64,000 bases of DNA from JAIBJN01 sp963842305 (GTDB taxonomy: Bacteria > Actinomycetota > Thermoleophilia > Gaiellales > Gaiellaceae): the NCBI GenBank assembly GCA_963842305.1, contig CAWJFW010000002.1, positions 1 through 64,000 on the forward strand. Direction: 5' to 3'. The notes beneath the pieces were generated by a model that had not been told where the DNA came from, ran no database searches, and was given only the letters and a program-made list of their open reading frames with translations. The translations under genes were made by a program, and so were the position numbers. Below, piece after piece: positions 18,193 to 26,163 of the stretch (the first letter of the stretch is position 1; the number at the start of each line of letters is the position of its first letter).

Positions 18193-18812
18193 TGGCACGC
18201 CCCCTGGGCCCCAAGTGCAAGCTCTGCCGCCGCGAGGGCATGAAGCTCTTCCTCAAGGGCGAGCGCTGCCTGACGGAGAAGTGCGCCGTCGAGCGCCGCA
18301 GCTACCCGCCGGGAGAGCACGGGCGCGGCCGCATCAAGCAGTCGGAGTACCTGCTCCAGCTGCGTGAGAAGCAGAAGGCGCGCCGCTACTACGGCCTGCT
18401 CGAGAAGCAGTTCCGCAACTACTACAACAAGGCCGCGAAGCGCTCCGGGATCACCGGCGAGGAGCTCCTCCGCATGCTGGAGACGCGCCTCGACAACGTG
18501 GTCTACCGGCTGGGCTTCGCCGCCTCGCGCGCCCAGTCGCGCCAGCTCATCCGCCACGGCCACTTCCAGGTGAACGGCCGGCGGGTGAACATCCCGAGCT
18601 TCCAGGTGAAGCCGGACGACGTCGTGGCGCTCAAGCCCGGGAGCGCCGTTGAGCAGGTCGTTCGCGACGCGACGGACCTGACGGCGTCGGTGTCGCCCTG
18701 GCTGCAGGCGGACCACGACAATCTCACGGGCAAGGTCTTGAAGCTTCCCGACCGGTCGGACATCGACACGCCGGTCCAGGAGCAGCTCATCGTCGAGCTC
18801 TACTCGAAGTAG
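18192..18812 (+). CDS. rpsD: 30S ribosomal protein S4, zinc-binding form
   Basis: A primary 16S rRNA-binding assembly protein that in E. coli represses the alpha operon. The product is 206 aa. Cysteines C9, C12, C26 and C31 form the C+ zinc-binding N-terminus. ETRLDNVVYRLGFAASRAQS starts the S4 domain, and HGHFQVNGRRVNIPSFQVKP is its conserved core. Confidence 0.97.
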   Translation: MARPLGPKCKLCRREGMKLFLKGERCLTEKCAVERRSYPPGEHGRGRIKQSEYLLQLREKQKARRYYGLLEKQFRNYYNKAAKRSGITGEELLRMLETRLDNVVYRLGFAASRAQSRQLIRHGHFQVNGRRVNIPSFQVKPDDVVALKPGSAVEQVVRDATDLTASVSPWLQADHDNLTGKVLKLPDRSDIDTPVQEQLIVELYSK

Positions 18813-18821
18813 AAAGGAAGC

Positions 18822-19781
18822 ATGGCCACCAGAACGTCGCTCATGGAATTCCAGGTGCCCCGGATCACCCACGAGGAGGTGACCGAGGAGCGCGGCATCT
18901 TCGTGATCGAGCCGCTCGATCGCGGCTTTGGCTACACGTTCGGCAACTCGCTCCGCCGCGTGCTCCTCTCGTCGCTCGAGGGCGCCGCCGTCACCTCGGT
19001 CAAGATCGAAGGCGTCGCGCACGAGTTCACGACCCTGAAGGGCGTGCGCGAGGACGTCACCGACGTCATCCTCAACCTCAAGAGCCTGGTCTGCCTCCTG
19101 CATGGCGAGTCGCCGGAGGTGGAGGTGCGGCTGGAGAAGAAGGGGCCCGGGGCCGTGAAGGCATCGGACATCGAGGCGCCGGCCGACCTCGAGATCCTCA
19201 ACCCGGACCTCGAGATCGCGAATCTCTCCGACAAGGGCCGCCTCGAGGTCACGCTGACGATCGGACGGGGTCGCGGGTACGTCCCCGCCGAGATGAACCG
19301 CGGGCCGGAGCACACGATCGGCGTCATTCCGGTCGACTCCATCTTCTCGCCCGTGCGGCGTGTCTCCTACGAGGTCGAGGCCGCGCGCGTCGGGCAGCGC
19401 ACCGACTACGACAAGCTGACCCTCGACGTGACAACGGACGGCTCCGTCGCCCCGCGCGACGCCATCGCCGAGGCCGCCGAGATCCTCATCCGCCAGCTGG
19501 CGATCTTCACGGACATCGACAAGATCGAGGGCTTCCGCGAGGATGCCGAGGCCGAAGCGGAGGCGCCGCAGGCGCACGGGATGGAGAACTTCCCGATCGA
19601 GGAGCTCGAGCTCGGTGTTCGGAGCTACAACTGCCTCAAGCGCGTCGGCATCGAGACGATCGGCGATCTGGTCTCCAAGACCGAGAGCGAGCTTGCCGCG
19701 ATCCCGAACTTCGGCAAGAAGTCGATCGAGGAGGTCAGCGAGACTCTCCAGGCCCACGGGCTCACGCTCAGGGAAGAATGA
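18822..19781 (+). CDS. rpoA: RNA polymerase alpha subunit
   Basis: The alpha subunit dimerises to nucleate RNA polymerase assembly. The product is 319 aa. The N-terminal domain has FGYTFGNSLRRVLLSSLEGA, the assembly motif. The C-terminal domain begins near ENFPIEELELGVRSYNCLKR, containing the Arg that contacts UP-element DNA, and continues through helix-hairpin-helix IPNFGKKSIEEV. AAAGGAAG precedes ATG 18822. Its stop overlaps rplQ (ATGA). Confidence 0.97.
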   Translation: MATRTSLMEFQVPRITHEEVTEERGIFVIEPLDRGFGYTFGNSLRRVLLSSLEGAAVTSVKIEGVAHEFTTLKGVREDVTDVILNLKSLVCLLHGESPEVEVRLEKKGPGAVKASDIEAPADLEILNPDLEIANLSDKGRLEVTLTIGRGRGYVPAEMNRGPEHTIGVIPVDSIFSPVRRVSYEVEAARVGQRTDYDKLTLDVTTDGSVAPRDAIAEAAEILIRQLAIFTDIDKIEGFREDAEAEAEAPQAHGMENFPIEELELGVRSYNCLKRVGIETIGDLVSKTESELAAIPNFGKKSIEEVSETLQAHGLTLREE

Positions 19782-20167
19782 GGCACCGCAAGGCAGGCAG
19801 GAAGCTGGGTCGAGACTCGGCTCATCGTAAGGCGCTCTACGCGAACCTCGCGTGCGCGCTGATCGAAAACGGTCGCATCAAGACCACCGAGGCCAAGGCC
19901 AAGGAGGTGCGGCCGATCGTCGAGCAGATGATCACGCTGGGAAAGCGGGGCGACCTGGCCGCTCATCGACAGGCGGTCGCATTCCTGCGCTCCAAAGGAG
20001 CGGCCCACGTCCTCTTCGCCGAGATCGCTCCGCGCTTCGGCGATCGCCCGGGTGGGTACACGCGGGTCGTCAAGCTCGGCCCGCGCCAGGGAGACGCCGC
20101 CCCGATGGCATACCTCGAGCTCGTGGACTACGTGCCGGTGCGAGCGCCGGTCGGCGCCCCCGCGTAG
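19778..20167 (+). CDS. rplQ: 50S ribosomal protein L17
   Basis: The last gene of the superoperon, 129 aa, with MRHRKAGRKLGRDSAHRKAL and a C-terminus ending in GYTRVVKLGPRQGDAAPMAY. ATGA overlap with rpoA. No terminator with a T-run is apparent after it; the next genes read in the opposite direction. Confidence 0.97.
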   Translation: MRHRKAGRKLGRDSAHRKALYANLACALIENGRIKTTEAKAKEVRPIVEQMITLGKRGDLAAHRQAVAFLRSKGAAHVLFAEIAPRFGDRPGGYTRVVKLGPRQGDAAPMAYLELVDYVPVRAPVGAPA

Positions 20168-20229
20168 TAGCCGCGGCGGAGGTCTACCTGCCGGTCGGCG
20201 GCGAGCAGCCGGGCGACGTCCTGGTTCAT
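20128..20229 (-). CDS. Possible 33-residue ORF downstream of the SRPBCC gene
   Basis: The frame MNQDVARLLAADRQVDLRRG... starts 1 nt after the SRPBCC stop and has GGAGAA at a good distance (about 7 nt) before its ATG. It ends inside the antisense of rplQ. I do not recognise it. It may be a remnant of a third gene of the ArsR-SRPBCC operon or a chance ORF; the ribosome-binding site and coupled position are the only support. Confidence 0.22.
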   Translation of the reverse strand: MNQDVARLLAADRQVDLRRGYYAGAPTGARTGT

Positions 20230-20230
20230 T

Positions 20231-20692
20231 TCAGTTCTCCGATCCGGCGGCCGCCGCGAAGTCGGCCAGGACGGAGCCCCACCCCTCGTTGTAGCCGGCC
20301 ATGCGCTCGCGGAAGTCGGGACCGACCCGCTCCCAGCCCGAGTGAACGACCTCGACCCGCGTGCCGCTTCCCTCGGCAGTGAAGCGTATGTTGAGCTCCT
20401 GCGAGGTCTCCTCGCCCCGTGCGGGGTGCCAGGTCATCGTGAGCTCGTTGGGCGGGTCCCAGACGATGATCGTCCCCCACACGCCCTTCTCATCCTTCGA
20501 CGAGAGCTCGTAGACGTGTCCGCCGACCTCACCCTCCCAAACGACCGTGCTCTGCGGGTCATCGAAGATCGAGTGACCCTCGATCGGGTACCAGTCGCTC
20601 ATACGGTCCGTGTAGACGTGGAAGGCGTGCTCGGGCGTGCAGCGCACGAACACCGACTTCCTAATGGCGAGCTCATCAGTCATCTGGTTCAT
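20231..20692 (-). CDS. SRPBCC (AHSA1/START-like) domain protein
   Basis: A 153-residue protein of the SRPBCC ligand-binding fold: an N-terminal beta strand (IRKSVFVRCTPEHAFHVYTD), the WYPIEGHS segment, PPNELTMTWHP, and the long C-terminal helix. Such genes are often paired with an ArsR regulator, as here: it overlaps the upstream ArsR gene by 17 nt with GGAGAAGAGG as ribosome-binding site. No signal peptide. The ligand is unknown. An alternative start is the Met at residue 4. Confidence 0.8.
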   Translation of the reverse strand: MNQMTDELAIRKSVFVRCTPEHAFHVYTDRMSDWYPIEGHSIFDDPQSTVVWEGEVGGHVYELSSKDEKGVWGTIIVWDPPNELTMTWHPARGEETSQELNIRFTAEGSGTRVEVVHSGWERVGPDFRERMAGYNEGWGSVLADFAAAAGSEN

Positions 20693-21002
20693 CCTCTTCT
20701 CCTCCTTCGCGTTCCGCCGCGGCCTTGAACGCCGACAGCGCCTCGTCCCAGAACCCTTCCAAGTACTCGCGCAGATCTGCCAGGCCGTCGCCGTCGACGC
20801 TGTAGAAGTTCCGCGTCCCCTCGCGTCGTGCCGCGACGAGCCCGGCTTGCTCGAGCACCCGGAGGTGCTGCGAGACGGCCGGCCGGCTCACCGGCAGGCC
20901 GCTCGCGAGGTCGCCCACGGAGCGCGGGCCCTCGCGGAGGGTCTCGAAGACGGAGCGCCGCGTAGGATCGGCTAGTGCTGTCAGAGCGTCTGCGTAAGCC
21001 AC
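20676..21002 (-). CDS. ArsR-family HTH transcriptional regulator
   Basis: A 108-residue winged-helix protein: LADPTRRSVFETLREGPRSV, then the recognition helix LPVSRPAVSQHLRVLEQAGL and the wing VAARREGTRNFYSV, followed by a short acidic tail. It lacks the ELCVCDL metal-site cysteines of ArsR/SmtB, so a metal sensor is unlikely; it resembles the subgroup paired with SRPBCC proteins. GTG start at 21002 lies inside a 33-bp palindrome, which suggests autorepression. Overlaps the SRPBCC gene by 17 nt. Confidence 0.88.
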   Translation of the reverse strand: MAYADALTALADPTRRSVFETLREGPRSVGDLASGLPVSRPAVSQHLRVLEQAGLVAARREGTRNFYSVDGDGLADLREYLEGFWDEALSAFKAAAEREGGEEDEPDD

Positions 21003-21026
21003 AACTTACCGTAAGTTAGGGCTTAC
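20994..21026. promoter_or_regulatory. 33-bp near-perfect palindrome, predicted ArsR operator between arsR-like gene and truA
   Basis: Centred on C21010. Inner arms AACTTAC/GTAAGTT (21003-21009/21011-21017) are perfect; outer arms GTAAGCC/GGCTTAC (20994-21000/21020-21026) are perfect; only the two base pairs between them mismatch. It covers the GTG of the regulator and ends 1 nt before the truA ATG. TAAGTT (21012-21017, + strand) and TAACTT (21018-21013, - strand) can serve as divergent -10 boxes inside it. Confidence 0.75.
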
Positions 21027-21027
21027 C

Positions 21028-21747
21028 ATGGAGGTTGTCAAGCTCACGCTGGAATACGTCGGCACGGGTTTCTCCGGTTGGGCCGCCCAGCCCGGGCTGC
21101 GCACGGTGGAAGGTGAGCTAGGGGCGGCTCTGGACGAGATCTACGCAGGCTGGGACCGGCTCGCCGTCGCCGGGCGGACGGACGCCGGCGTGCATGCCCT
21201 GGGGCAGGTGGCGAGCTTCGAGGCCGAGGGCGGGCCGCCGCCCGAGCGCGCCGCTCAGGCGCTGAACGGCGTTCTTCCTGACGACGTTGCCGCGCTTCGG
21301 AGCGAAGCTGTGCCCGAGGGCTTCAGCGCCCGGTTCTCGGCGACGGCGCGTACCTACCGCTACCGCATCTGGCGCCGCCCCGTCCACTCGCCGCTCGAGC
21401 GGCGGCGTTCGTTCTGGCTGCCGCGCCCGCTGGACGAGGACGCGCTGGCCGCGTCGGCCGCGCTCCTGCCCGGCCAGCACGATTTCCGGGCGTTCACGCC
21501 GACCGAGACCGAACACGAGTCGTTCGAGCGCGTCGTCAGCGAGGCGTCCTGGCAGCGCGACGGCGATCTCCTCAGCCTTGCGATCACGGCAGACAGCTTT
21601 CTGCGCCACATGGTGCGCACCCTCGTCGGGACGATGCTCGAGCAGACCCCCGGCGAGATCGAGCGCCTCCTCGAGGGCCGACCGCGCACCGAGGCGGGCT
21701 CGACGGCGCCCCCGTGGGGGCTCTACCTCGAACGGGTCGAGTACTAG
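21028..21747 (+). CDS. truA: tRNA pseudouridine synthase A
   Basis: Isomerises U38-U40 in the tRNA anticodon stem. The product is 239 aa. The catalytic Asp52 lies in AGRTDAGVHALGQ. RTYRYRIWRRP and FLRHMVRTLVGTMLE are family motifs. Usually truA follows rplQ directly; here a divergent ArsR/SRPBCC pair intervenes and the start lies next to the ArsR palindrome, so truA may be partly under that regulator. Confidence 0.95.
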   Translation: MEVVKLTLEYVGTGFSGWAAQPGLRTVEGELGAALDEIYAGWDRLAVAGRTDAGVHALGQVASFEAEGGPPPERAAQALNGVLPDDVAALRSEAVPEGFSARFSATARTYRYRIWRRPVHSPLERRRSFWLPRPLDEDALAASAALLPGQHDFRAFTPTETEHESFERVVSEASWQRDGDLLSLAITADSFLRHMVRTLVGTMLEQTPGEIERLLEGRPRTEAGSTAPPWGLYLERVEY

Positions 21748-21787
21748 CCGCTCGCTTGCGGGTGTTGCGGGTGTCGTGAGCGCCCGT

Positions 21788-21806
21788 GGAGTCCTTTCTG
21801 GACTCC
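21788..21806 (+). terminator. Hairpin after truA
   Basis: GGAGTCC-TTTCT-GGACTCC, a perfect 7-bp stem about 40 nt after the truA stop. No T-run follows, so it is a weak terminator or an RNA-stabilising hairpin. Confidence 0.4.
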
Positions 21807-21832
21807 GACCAGGTGCGCGCACACGGCGTGGA

Positions 21833-21838
21833 TACGAT
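21833..21838 (+). promoter_or_regulatory. -10 box of a leaderless transcript (HAD phosphatase)
   Basis: TACGAT with 6 nt before ATG 21845, so transcription would start at or within a base or two of the start codon. Confidence 0.6.
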
Positions 21839-21844
21839 CAGGCC

Positions 21845-22474
21845 ATGCGCTATCCGTACGTCCTCTTCGACCTCGACGGCACCCTGATCGACTCGGGGGC
21901 GATCATCCTCGCCTCCTTTAAGCACGCGACGCGCACCGTGCTCAGGCGGGAGATCCCCGACGCCGAGCTCGCCTCGCTCGTCGGCGGCTCGAACATCTAC
22001 GACCAGATGCGCGCCATCGACCACGCGCAGGCCGACGAACTCGTTCGCGTCTACCGGGAGCACAACGGTCCACTGCATGACCAGCTCGAGGCGTTCGAGG
22101 GCGTGGAGCACGTGCTGGCGGAGCTCACGCGGCAGGGACGTCGCCTCGCGATCGTGACGGCGAAACGGCGGCAGACCGTCGAGCTGGCGTTCGCGGTCCT
22201 GCCGCTCGAGCACTACTTCGACGCCGTCGTCACCTCCGACATGACCGAGCGGCACAAGCCCGACCCGGCGCCGGTGCTCGCCGCGCTCGAGTTGCTCGGG
22301 GCGGAGCCCGCCGAGGCGGCCTTCGTCGGCGACTCGCCCTTCGACGTCGGCGCCGGGAACGCGGCCGGCGTCTACACGGTCGCCGTCGCCTGGGGCAACA
22401 TCCACCCGATCGACGCCCTGGCCGAGGCGGACGCGCTCGTCCACCGGCCCACGCAACTCCTCGATGTCCTCTAA
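21845..22474 (+). CDS. HAD-superfamily phosphatase (Gph/PpaX-like)
   Basis: A 209-residue haloacid-dehalogenase hydrolase. Motif I FDLDGTLIDSG holds the nucleophile Asp9 and acid/base Asp11; motif II is VTAK, motif III a Lys in RHKPDPAPV, motif IV VGDSPFD. A helical cap between motifs I and II classes it with phosphoglycolate phosphatase/PpaX-type enzymes; the substrate cannot be told. ATG 21845 is preceded by a -10 box but no Shine-Dalgarno. Overlaps ligA by 11 nt. Confidence 0.88.
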   Translation: MRYPYVLFDLDGTLIDSGAIILASFKHATRTVLRREIPDAELASLVGGSNIYDQMRAIDHAQADELVRVYREHNGPLHDQLEAFEGVEHVLAELTRQGRRLAIVTAKRRQTVELAFAVLPLEHYFDAVVTSDMTERHKPDPAPVLAALELLGAEPAEAAFVGDSPFDVGAGNAAGVYTVAVAWGNIHPIDALAEADALVHRPTQLLDVL

Positions 22475-24473
22475 GGCGGCCCAGAAACGCGCCGCCGAGC
22501 TGCGCGAGCTCGTCGCGCACCACCTCTATCGCTACCACGTCCTCGACGACCCGGAGATCTCGGACGTGGAGTTCGACCGCCTGTTCGACGAGCTGAGGCA
22601 GCTCGAGGACGAGAATCCGGACCTCGCCGTGCCCGAGTCGCCGACGCAGCGGGTCGGGGCGCCGCCGTCCGAGAGGTTCCACAAGGTCGAGCACCTGACG
22701 CCGATGGGCTCGCTGGAGAAGGTCACGACCGAGGAGACCTTGACCAAGTGGGCAGAGGACGTTCGCAAGCGGCTCGACTCCGACGAGCCGGTCGCGTACG
22801 TCACGGAGCCGAAGATCGACGGCTCCGCGATCTCGCTCGTCTACGAGGACGGCCTGCTCGTTCGCGGGGCGACGCGCGGGGACGGGGAGCGCGGCGAGGA
22901 CGTCACGCCGAACCTGAAGACGATCAAGGCGATCCCGCTCAGCATGCGCGGGGTGAAAGAGAGCCCTTCTCCCCCCGTGCTCGAGGTGCGCGGTGAGGTC
23001 TACTTCCCGCTCTCGGCGTTCGTCAGGCTGAACGAGCGCCTGGCGGCGGAAGGGAAGAAGTCGGCCCCCAATCCGCGCAACGCCGCCGCCGGGTCGCTTC
23101 GGCAACTGAACTCACAGGTCACCGCGGAGCGCGATCTCTCCATCTGGGTGTACGGGACTGGACGCGGCGACGGCCTCGAGCTGGGCACCCACTGGGAGAC
23201 GCTCGAGTGGCTGCGTGAGCGCGGCTTCCGCACGAACCCGCACGCGAAGCGCCACGACTCGCTCGAGTCGGTAGCCCGCGAGTGCGTCGAGTGGGAGGAG
23301 AAACGCCTCGAATTGGACTACGAGATCGACGGCATCGTGATCAAGGTCGACTCCCTGGACCAGCAGCAGCGCCTGGGCGCCCTTCACGGCCGGCCGCGCT
23401 GGGCGCGCGCCTTCAAGTGGGCCCCGATGACGGCGCAGACGAAACTGGTGAAGATCCACGTGCGGGTCGGGCGCACCGGCGCGCTCAACCCCTGGGCGCG
23501 GCTCGAGCCGGTCGAAGTGGGCGGCGTGACGGTCTCCCAGGCGACGCTCCACAACGAGGAGGACATCAACCGCAAGGACATCCGCGCGGGCGACCTGGTG
23601 ATCGTTCAGCGCGCGGGTGACGTCATCCCCCAGGTCGTCGGGCCGGTGCTGCCGCACGCCAAGGGATCGAGGCGCTTCCGGATGCCGAAGAAATGCCCGC
23701 TCTGCGGAACAGACATCGTCAAGCCCGAGGGCGAGGTCATGCACCGCTGCCCCAACAACGACTGCCCCTCGCGCGGGCTCGAGTCGCTGAACAACTGGGT
23801 GATGGGCGCGGCCGACATCGAGGGAGTCGGCGAGCAGTTCGTGCGCCGCCTCTGGGACCTCGGCCTGCTCCGCTCGATCCCCGACCTCTACCGCCTGACC
23901 GCGGAGCAGCTGGCCGAGCTCGACGGCTACGCAGAGGTCTCGGCCCGGAACGCCGTCGACGCGATCGCCGCCTCCAAGGACATCTCGTTCTCCCGCGTGC
24001 TCGCGGGCCTCAACGTTCCCGACATGGGCTGGGTGACCGCGCAGAACCTCGCGAGGCATTTCGGGTCGATCGACCGCCTCCTCGCCGCGCGGCAGGAGGA
24101 CATCGAGGAGGTTGACGGCATCGGTCCCGACCGGGCCGAGTCGATCGCGACCTGGTTTGCGGACGAGAAGAACCGCACCCTCGTCGAGGAACTCCGGGAG
24201 CTCGGCATCCGGCTCGAGCTCGGAGATGCGGAGAAGCCTGTCGAGGGTCCGCTCAGCGGTCAGGCCTACGTGATCACGGGCACGCTCGAGCGATGGTCGC
24301 GGGACCAGGCGCGAGAGGCTCTCATCGCGAAGGGCGCCAGAGTCACCGACTCGGTTTCGAAGAAGACCACGGCGGTCGTCGTCGGCGAGAATCCGGGCTC
24401 GAAGATCGACAAGGCGCGCAAGGCCGGCGTGGAGATCCTCGACGAGGCGGCCTTCGAGAACCTCGTCGGCTAG
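22464..24473 (+). CDS. ligA: NAD-dependent DNA ligase
   Basis: Seals nicks in replication and repair. The product is 669 aa. The adenylation lysine K117 lies in EPKIDGSAISLVYEDG, followed by GATRGDGERGEDVT. The Cys4 zinc finger is about residues 411-434 (CPLCG...CPNNDC), followed by helix-hairpin-helix motifs and a C-terminal BRCT domain from about 590 (YVITGTLERWSRDQAREALI). Overlaps the end of the HAD gene, so likely co-transcribed. Confidence 0.97.
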   Translation: MSSKAAQKRAAELRELVAHHLYRYHVLDDPEISDVEFDRLFDELRQLEDENPDLAVPESPTQRVGAPPSERFHKVEHLTPMGSLEKVTTEETLTKWAEDVRKRLDSDEPVAYVTEPKIDGSAISLVYEDGLLVRGATRGDGERGEDVTPNLKTIKAIPLSMRGVKESPSPPVLEVRGEVYFPLSAFVRLNERLAAEGKKSAPNPRNAAAGSLRQLNSQVTAERDLSIWVYGTGRGDGLELGTHWETLEWLRERGFRTNPHAKRHDSLESVARECVEWEEKRLELDYEIDGIVIKVDSLDQQQRLGALHGRPRWARAFKWAPMTAQTKLVKIHVRVGRTGALNPWARLEPVEVGGVTVSQATLHNEEDINRKDIRAGDLVIVQRAGDVIPQVVGPVLPHAKGSRRFRMPKKCPLCGTDIVKPEGEVMHRCPNNDCPSRGLESLNNWVMGAADIEGVGEQFVRRLWDLGLLRSIPDLYRLTAEQLAELDGYAEVSARNAVDAIAASKDISFSRVLAGLNVPDMGWVTAQNLARHFGSIDRLLAARQEDIEEVDGIGPDRAESIATWFADEKNRTLVEELRELGIRLELGDAEKPVEGPLSGQAYVITGTLERWSRDQAREALIAKGARVTDSVSKKTTAVVVGENPGSKIDKARKAGVEILDEAAFENLVG

Positions 24474-24483
24474 AACCTCGTAA

Positions 24484-24498
24484 ACGCTCCTAAAGCGT
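24484..24498 (+). terminator. Small hairpin between convergent ligA and dacB
   Basis: ACGCT-CCTAA-AGCGT in a short A/T-richer patch (24479-24501) followed by CTT. It is the only hairpin in the 39-bp convergent gap and a plausible weak bidirectional terminator. Confidence 0.4.
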
Positions 24499-24512
24499 CT
24501 TCCCGCCGCGCG

Positions 24513-25736
24513 TCAGAGGGCCCGCGCGAGCGCCTGCGCGAAGCGGTCCTGGGAGCGCCGGGCGTTCGTCCAGGCGATCGGGCTGCCGTTCTGGAGAACG
24601 GCGAATACGTAACGGGTGCCCACGTAGCCCGACAGGGCGGAGGAGGAGTTCGTCGTCCCGGTCTTCGCGTGCACGCGACCCCGGGCCGGGCCGGTGCGCA
24701 TTCGGTCTTTCAAGGTGCCGTCGACGCCGGCGACGGCCAGCGAGTCGAAGAAGGGGGTTCGGACGCCCGTGTCCCGCCAGGCGGAGACGAGAAGCTGCGC
24801 GAGCGAAGCAGCCGTGGCGCGATCGTACTTCGAGAGGCCGGAGCCGTCCACGATCCGGACGCCGGCGAGCGGCACGTTGCGCTCCTCGAGCACACGGCGT
24901 ATCACTGCGCAGCCGGCACTCGTCGTCCCCGCACCTCGCATCTTCGCGCCGAGCTGCTTGACGAGCATCTCTGCATAGAAGTTGTCGCTGTCTTTGTTCA
25001 TCCGTCGCACGATTGCCGCCGTGGTCCGCGAGCGGACGACCGCGAGCGTGGTCGAGCCGGGTGGACCGGACCCGCGCGTGGCCTTGCCTCCGACCGAGAT
25101 CCCGGCCGCGAGGAGGGCGTTCTTGAAAGCTCTCGCGGCCGAGAGGGCGGGATTGCCGTGCGTGTGTCCGTTGACCTTGGCTCGATCGACGACGAGGGCG
25201 GACAGCGGCGGCGATTCGTTCTTGTAGTAGGAGGGTCGCCAGCCGTCCGCCGTGCGGCGCTTGTCGAAGTACGTCTCGTCTCCCCAGATTCGGCCCGTGA
25301 CCCGGCGGATGCCCCGAGCGCGGAGCTTCGAGGCGAACTTGCGCAGGTCGCCTCTCGTGAGCGTCGGGTCGCCATTGCCCTTCAGCACGAGCGCGCCCCG
25401 CCAGGTCGACCCGCTCCGCGAGCCCGCACCGAGCACCTCGGTGCGAATGCGGTAGGCGGGCCCGAGCCGGTCGAGGGCCGCGAGGGCGACGCCGAGCTTC
25501 TCGTTGGACGCGGGGCGAAGCGAGCGGTCGCGGTGCCAGCCGTAGATCACCCCTCCCGTTCGGAGGTTGAGAGCAAGCGCGCTCGTCCGGTCCCGCGAGA
25601 CGCCTCCGATCGTCAGAGCACGGTCGAGCTTGTCCCGTAGCGACTGGGCTCCCGTGGGCGCGGCAAGGATCGCCGCAAGCACGAGCGTCGCGGTAGCGAC
25701 GAGCATTCGCCTTCCGATGACCCCGTTTCTCCTCAT
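24513..25736 (-). CDS. dacB: D-alanyl-D-alanine carboxypeptidase/endopeptidase (peptidase S13, DacB/PBP4-like)
   Basis: An exported class C penicillin-binding protein that trims or cleaves peptidoglycan cross-bridges. The product is 407 aa with a signal peptide (MRRNGVIGRR then a hydrophobic stretch to APTGAQS). Active-site motifs: SNEK (S77-K80), SDN (250-252) and KTG (358-360). Shorter than E. coli PBP4 but with all catalytic elements. I use ATG 25736 because it gives a full signal peptide; Met11 (25706), preceded by GGAAGG, is an alternative. Converges on ligA. Confidence 0.9.
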   Translation of the reverse strand: MRRNGVIGRRMLVATATLVLAAILAAPTGAQSLRDKLDRALTIGGVSRDRTSALALNLRTGGVIYGWHRDRSLRPASNEKLGVALAALDRLGPAYRIRTEVLGAGSRSGSTWRGALVLKGNGDPTLTRGDLRKFASKLRARGIRRVTGRIWGDETYFDKRRTADGWRPSYYKNESPPLSALVVDRAKVNGHTHGNPALSAARAFKNALLAAGISVGGKATRGSGPPGSTTLAVVRSRTTAAIVRRMNKDSDNFYAEMLVKQLGAKMRGAGTTSAGCAVIRRVLEERNVPLAGVRIVDGSGLSKYDRATAASLAQLLVSAWRDTGVRTPFFDSLAVAGVDGTLKDRMRTGPARGRVHAKTGTTNSSSALSGYVGTRYVFAVLQNGSPIAWTNARRSQDRFAQALARAL

Positions 25737-25801
25737 AGCGCTAGGTCCGGCCGCCCGGCAGGATAGGCCTTGCGGTCCTTGGACGCGCCGGTCGGGCCGA
25801 T

Positions 25802-25807
25802 TACGTT
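25802..25807 (+). promoter_or_regulatory. -10 box for the 96-residue coiled-coil gene
   Basis: TACGTT, 10 nt before ATG 25818. Short or absent leader. Confidence 0.45.
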
Positions 25808-25817
25808 CAGTTCGAGT

Positions 25818-26108
25818 ATGGCCGACGACCTCTCGATCCTCTTCGACCGGATCCGCATCCTGGTGGACGACGCCCAGTCGCCGCGGGCCACCGATGCGGA
25901 CGTGTCCGAGGTTACGCTCACGGACGGATATGCGCACGCCCTCGCGCTCGACGGCGAGCGCCTCCGCACGGAGGAGCGAATCCGCGAGCTGGCCGGAAGC
26001 GACGTCCACGTGGGGGAGGTCCGCATTCTCAAGGCGCGCCTGACGCTCGTCGAAGAGGAGCTGGCCCAGCTGCGGGGCCTCCTGAGAAGGCTCTCGCAGA
26101 CCCGTTAG
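25818..26108 (+). CDS. Small coiled-coil protein, unknown function
   Basis: A 96-residue soluble protein, MADDLSILFDRIRILVDDAQ... The second half (HVGEVRILKARLTLVEEELA) is leucine-rich with heptad character, predicted to form a coiled coil. No recognised domain, signal or transmembrane segment. It is divergent from dacB and convergent with the response regulator. Its TAG forms the left edge of the bidirectional terminator at 26106-26163. Confidence 0.65.
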   Translation: MADDLSILFDRIRILVDDAQSPRATDADVSEVTLTDGYAHALALDGERLRTEERIRELAGSDVHVGEVRILKARLTLVEEELAQLRGLLRRLSQTR

Positions 26109-26163
26109 GAGGGTTTGGCGAAATCGGCGGCTCTGCCAAGCGACATTCCGCCAGACCCTCCTA
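26106..26163. terminator. Bidirectional terminator hairpin containing both flanking stop codons
   Basis: TAGGAGGGTTTGGCG (26106-26120) pairs with CGCCAGACCCTCCTA (26149-26163): 15 bp with one G-U wobble on the + strand RNA. The left TAG is the stop of the coiled-coil gene and the right CTA is the complement of the stop of the response regulator. The 28-nt loop has a further GGC/GCC pairing. Confidence 0.8.
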
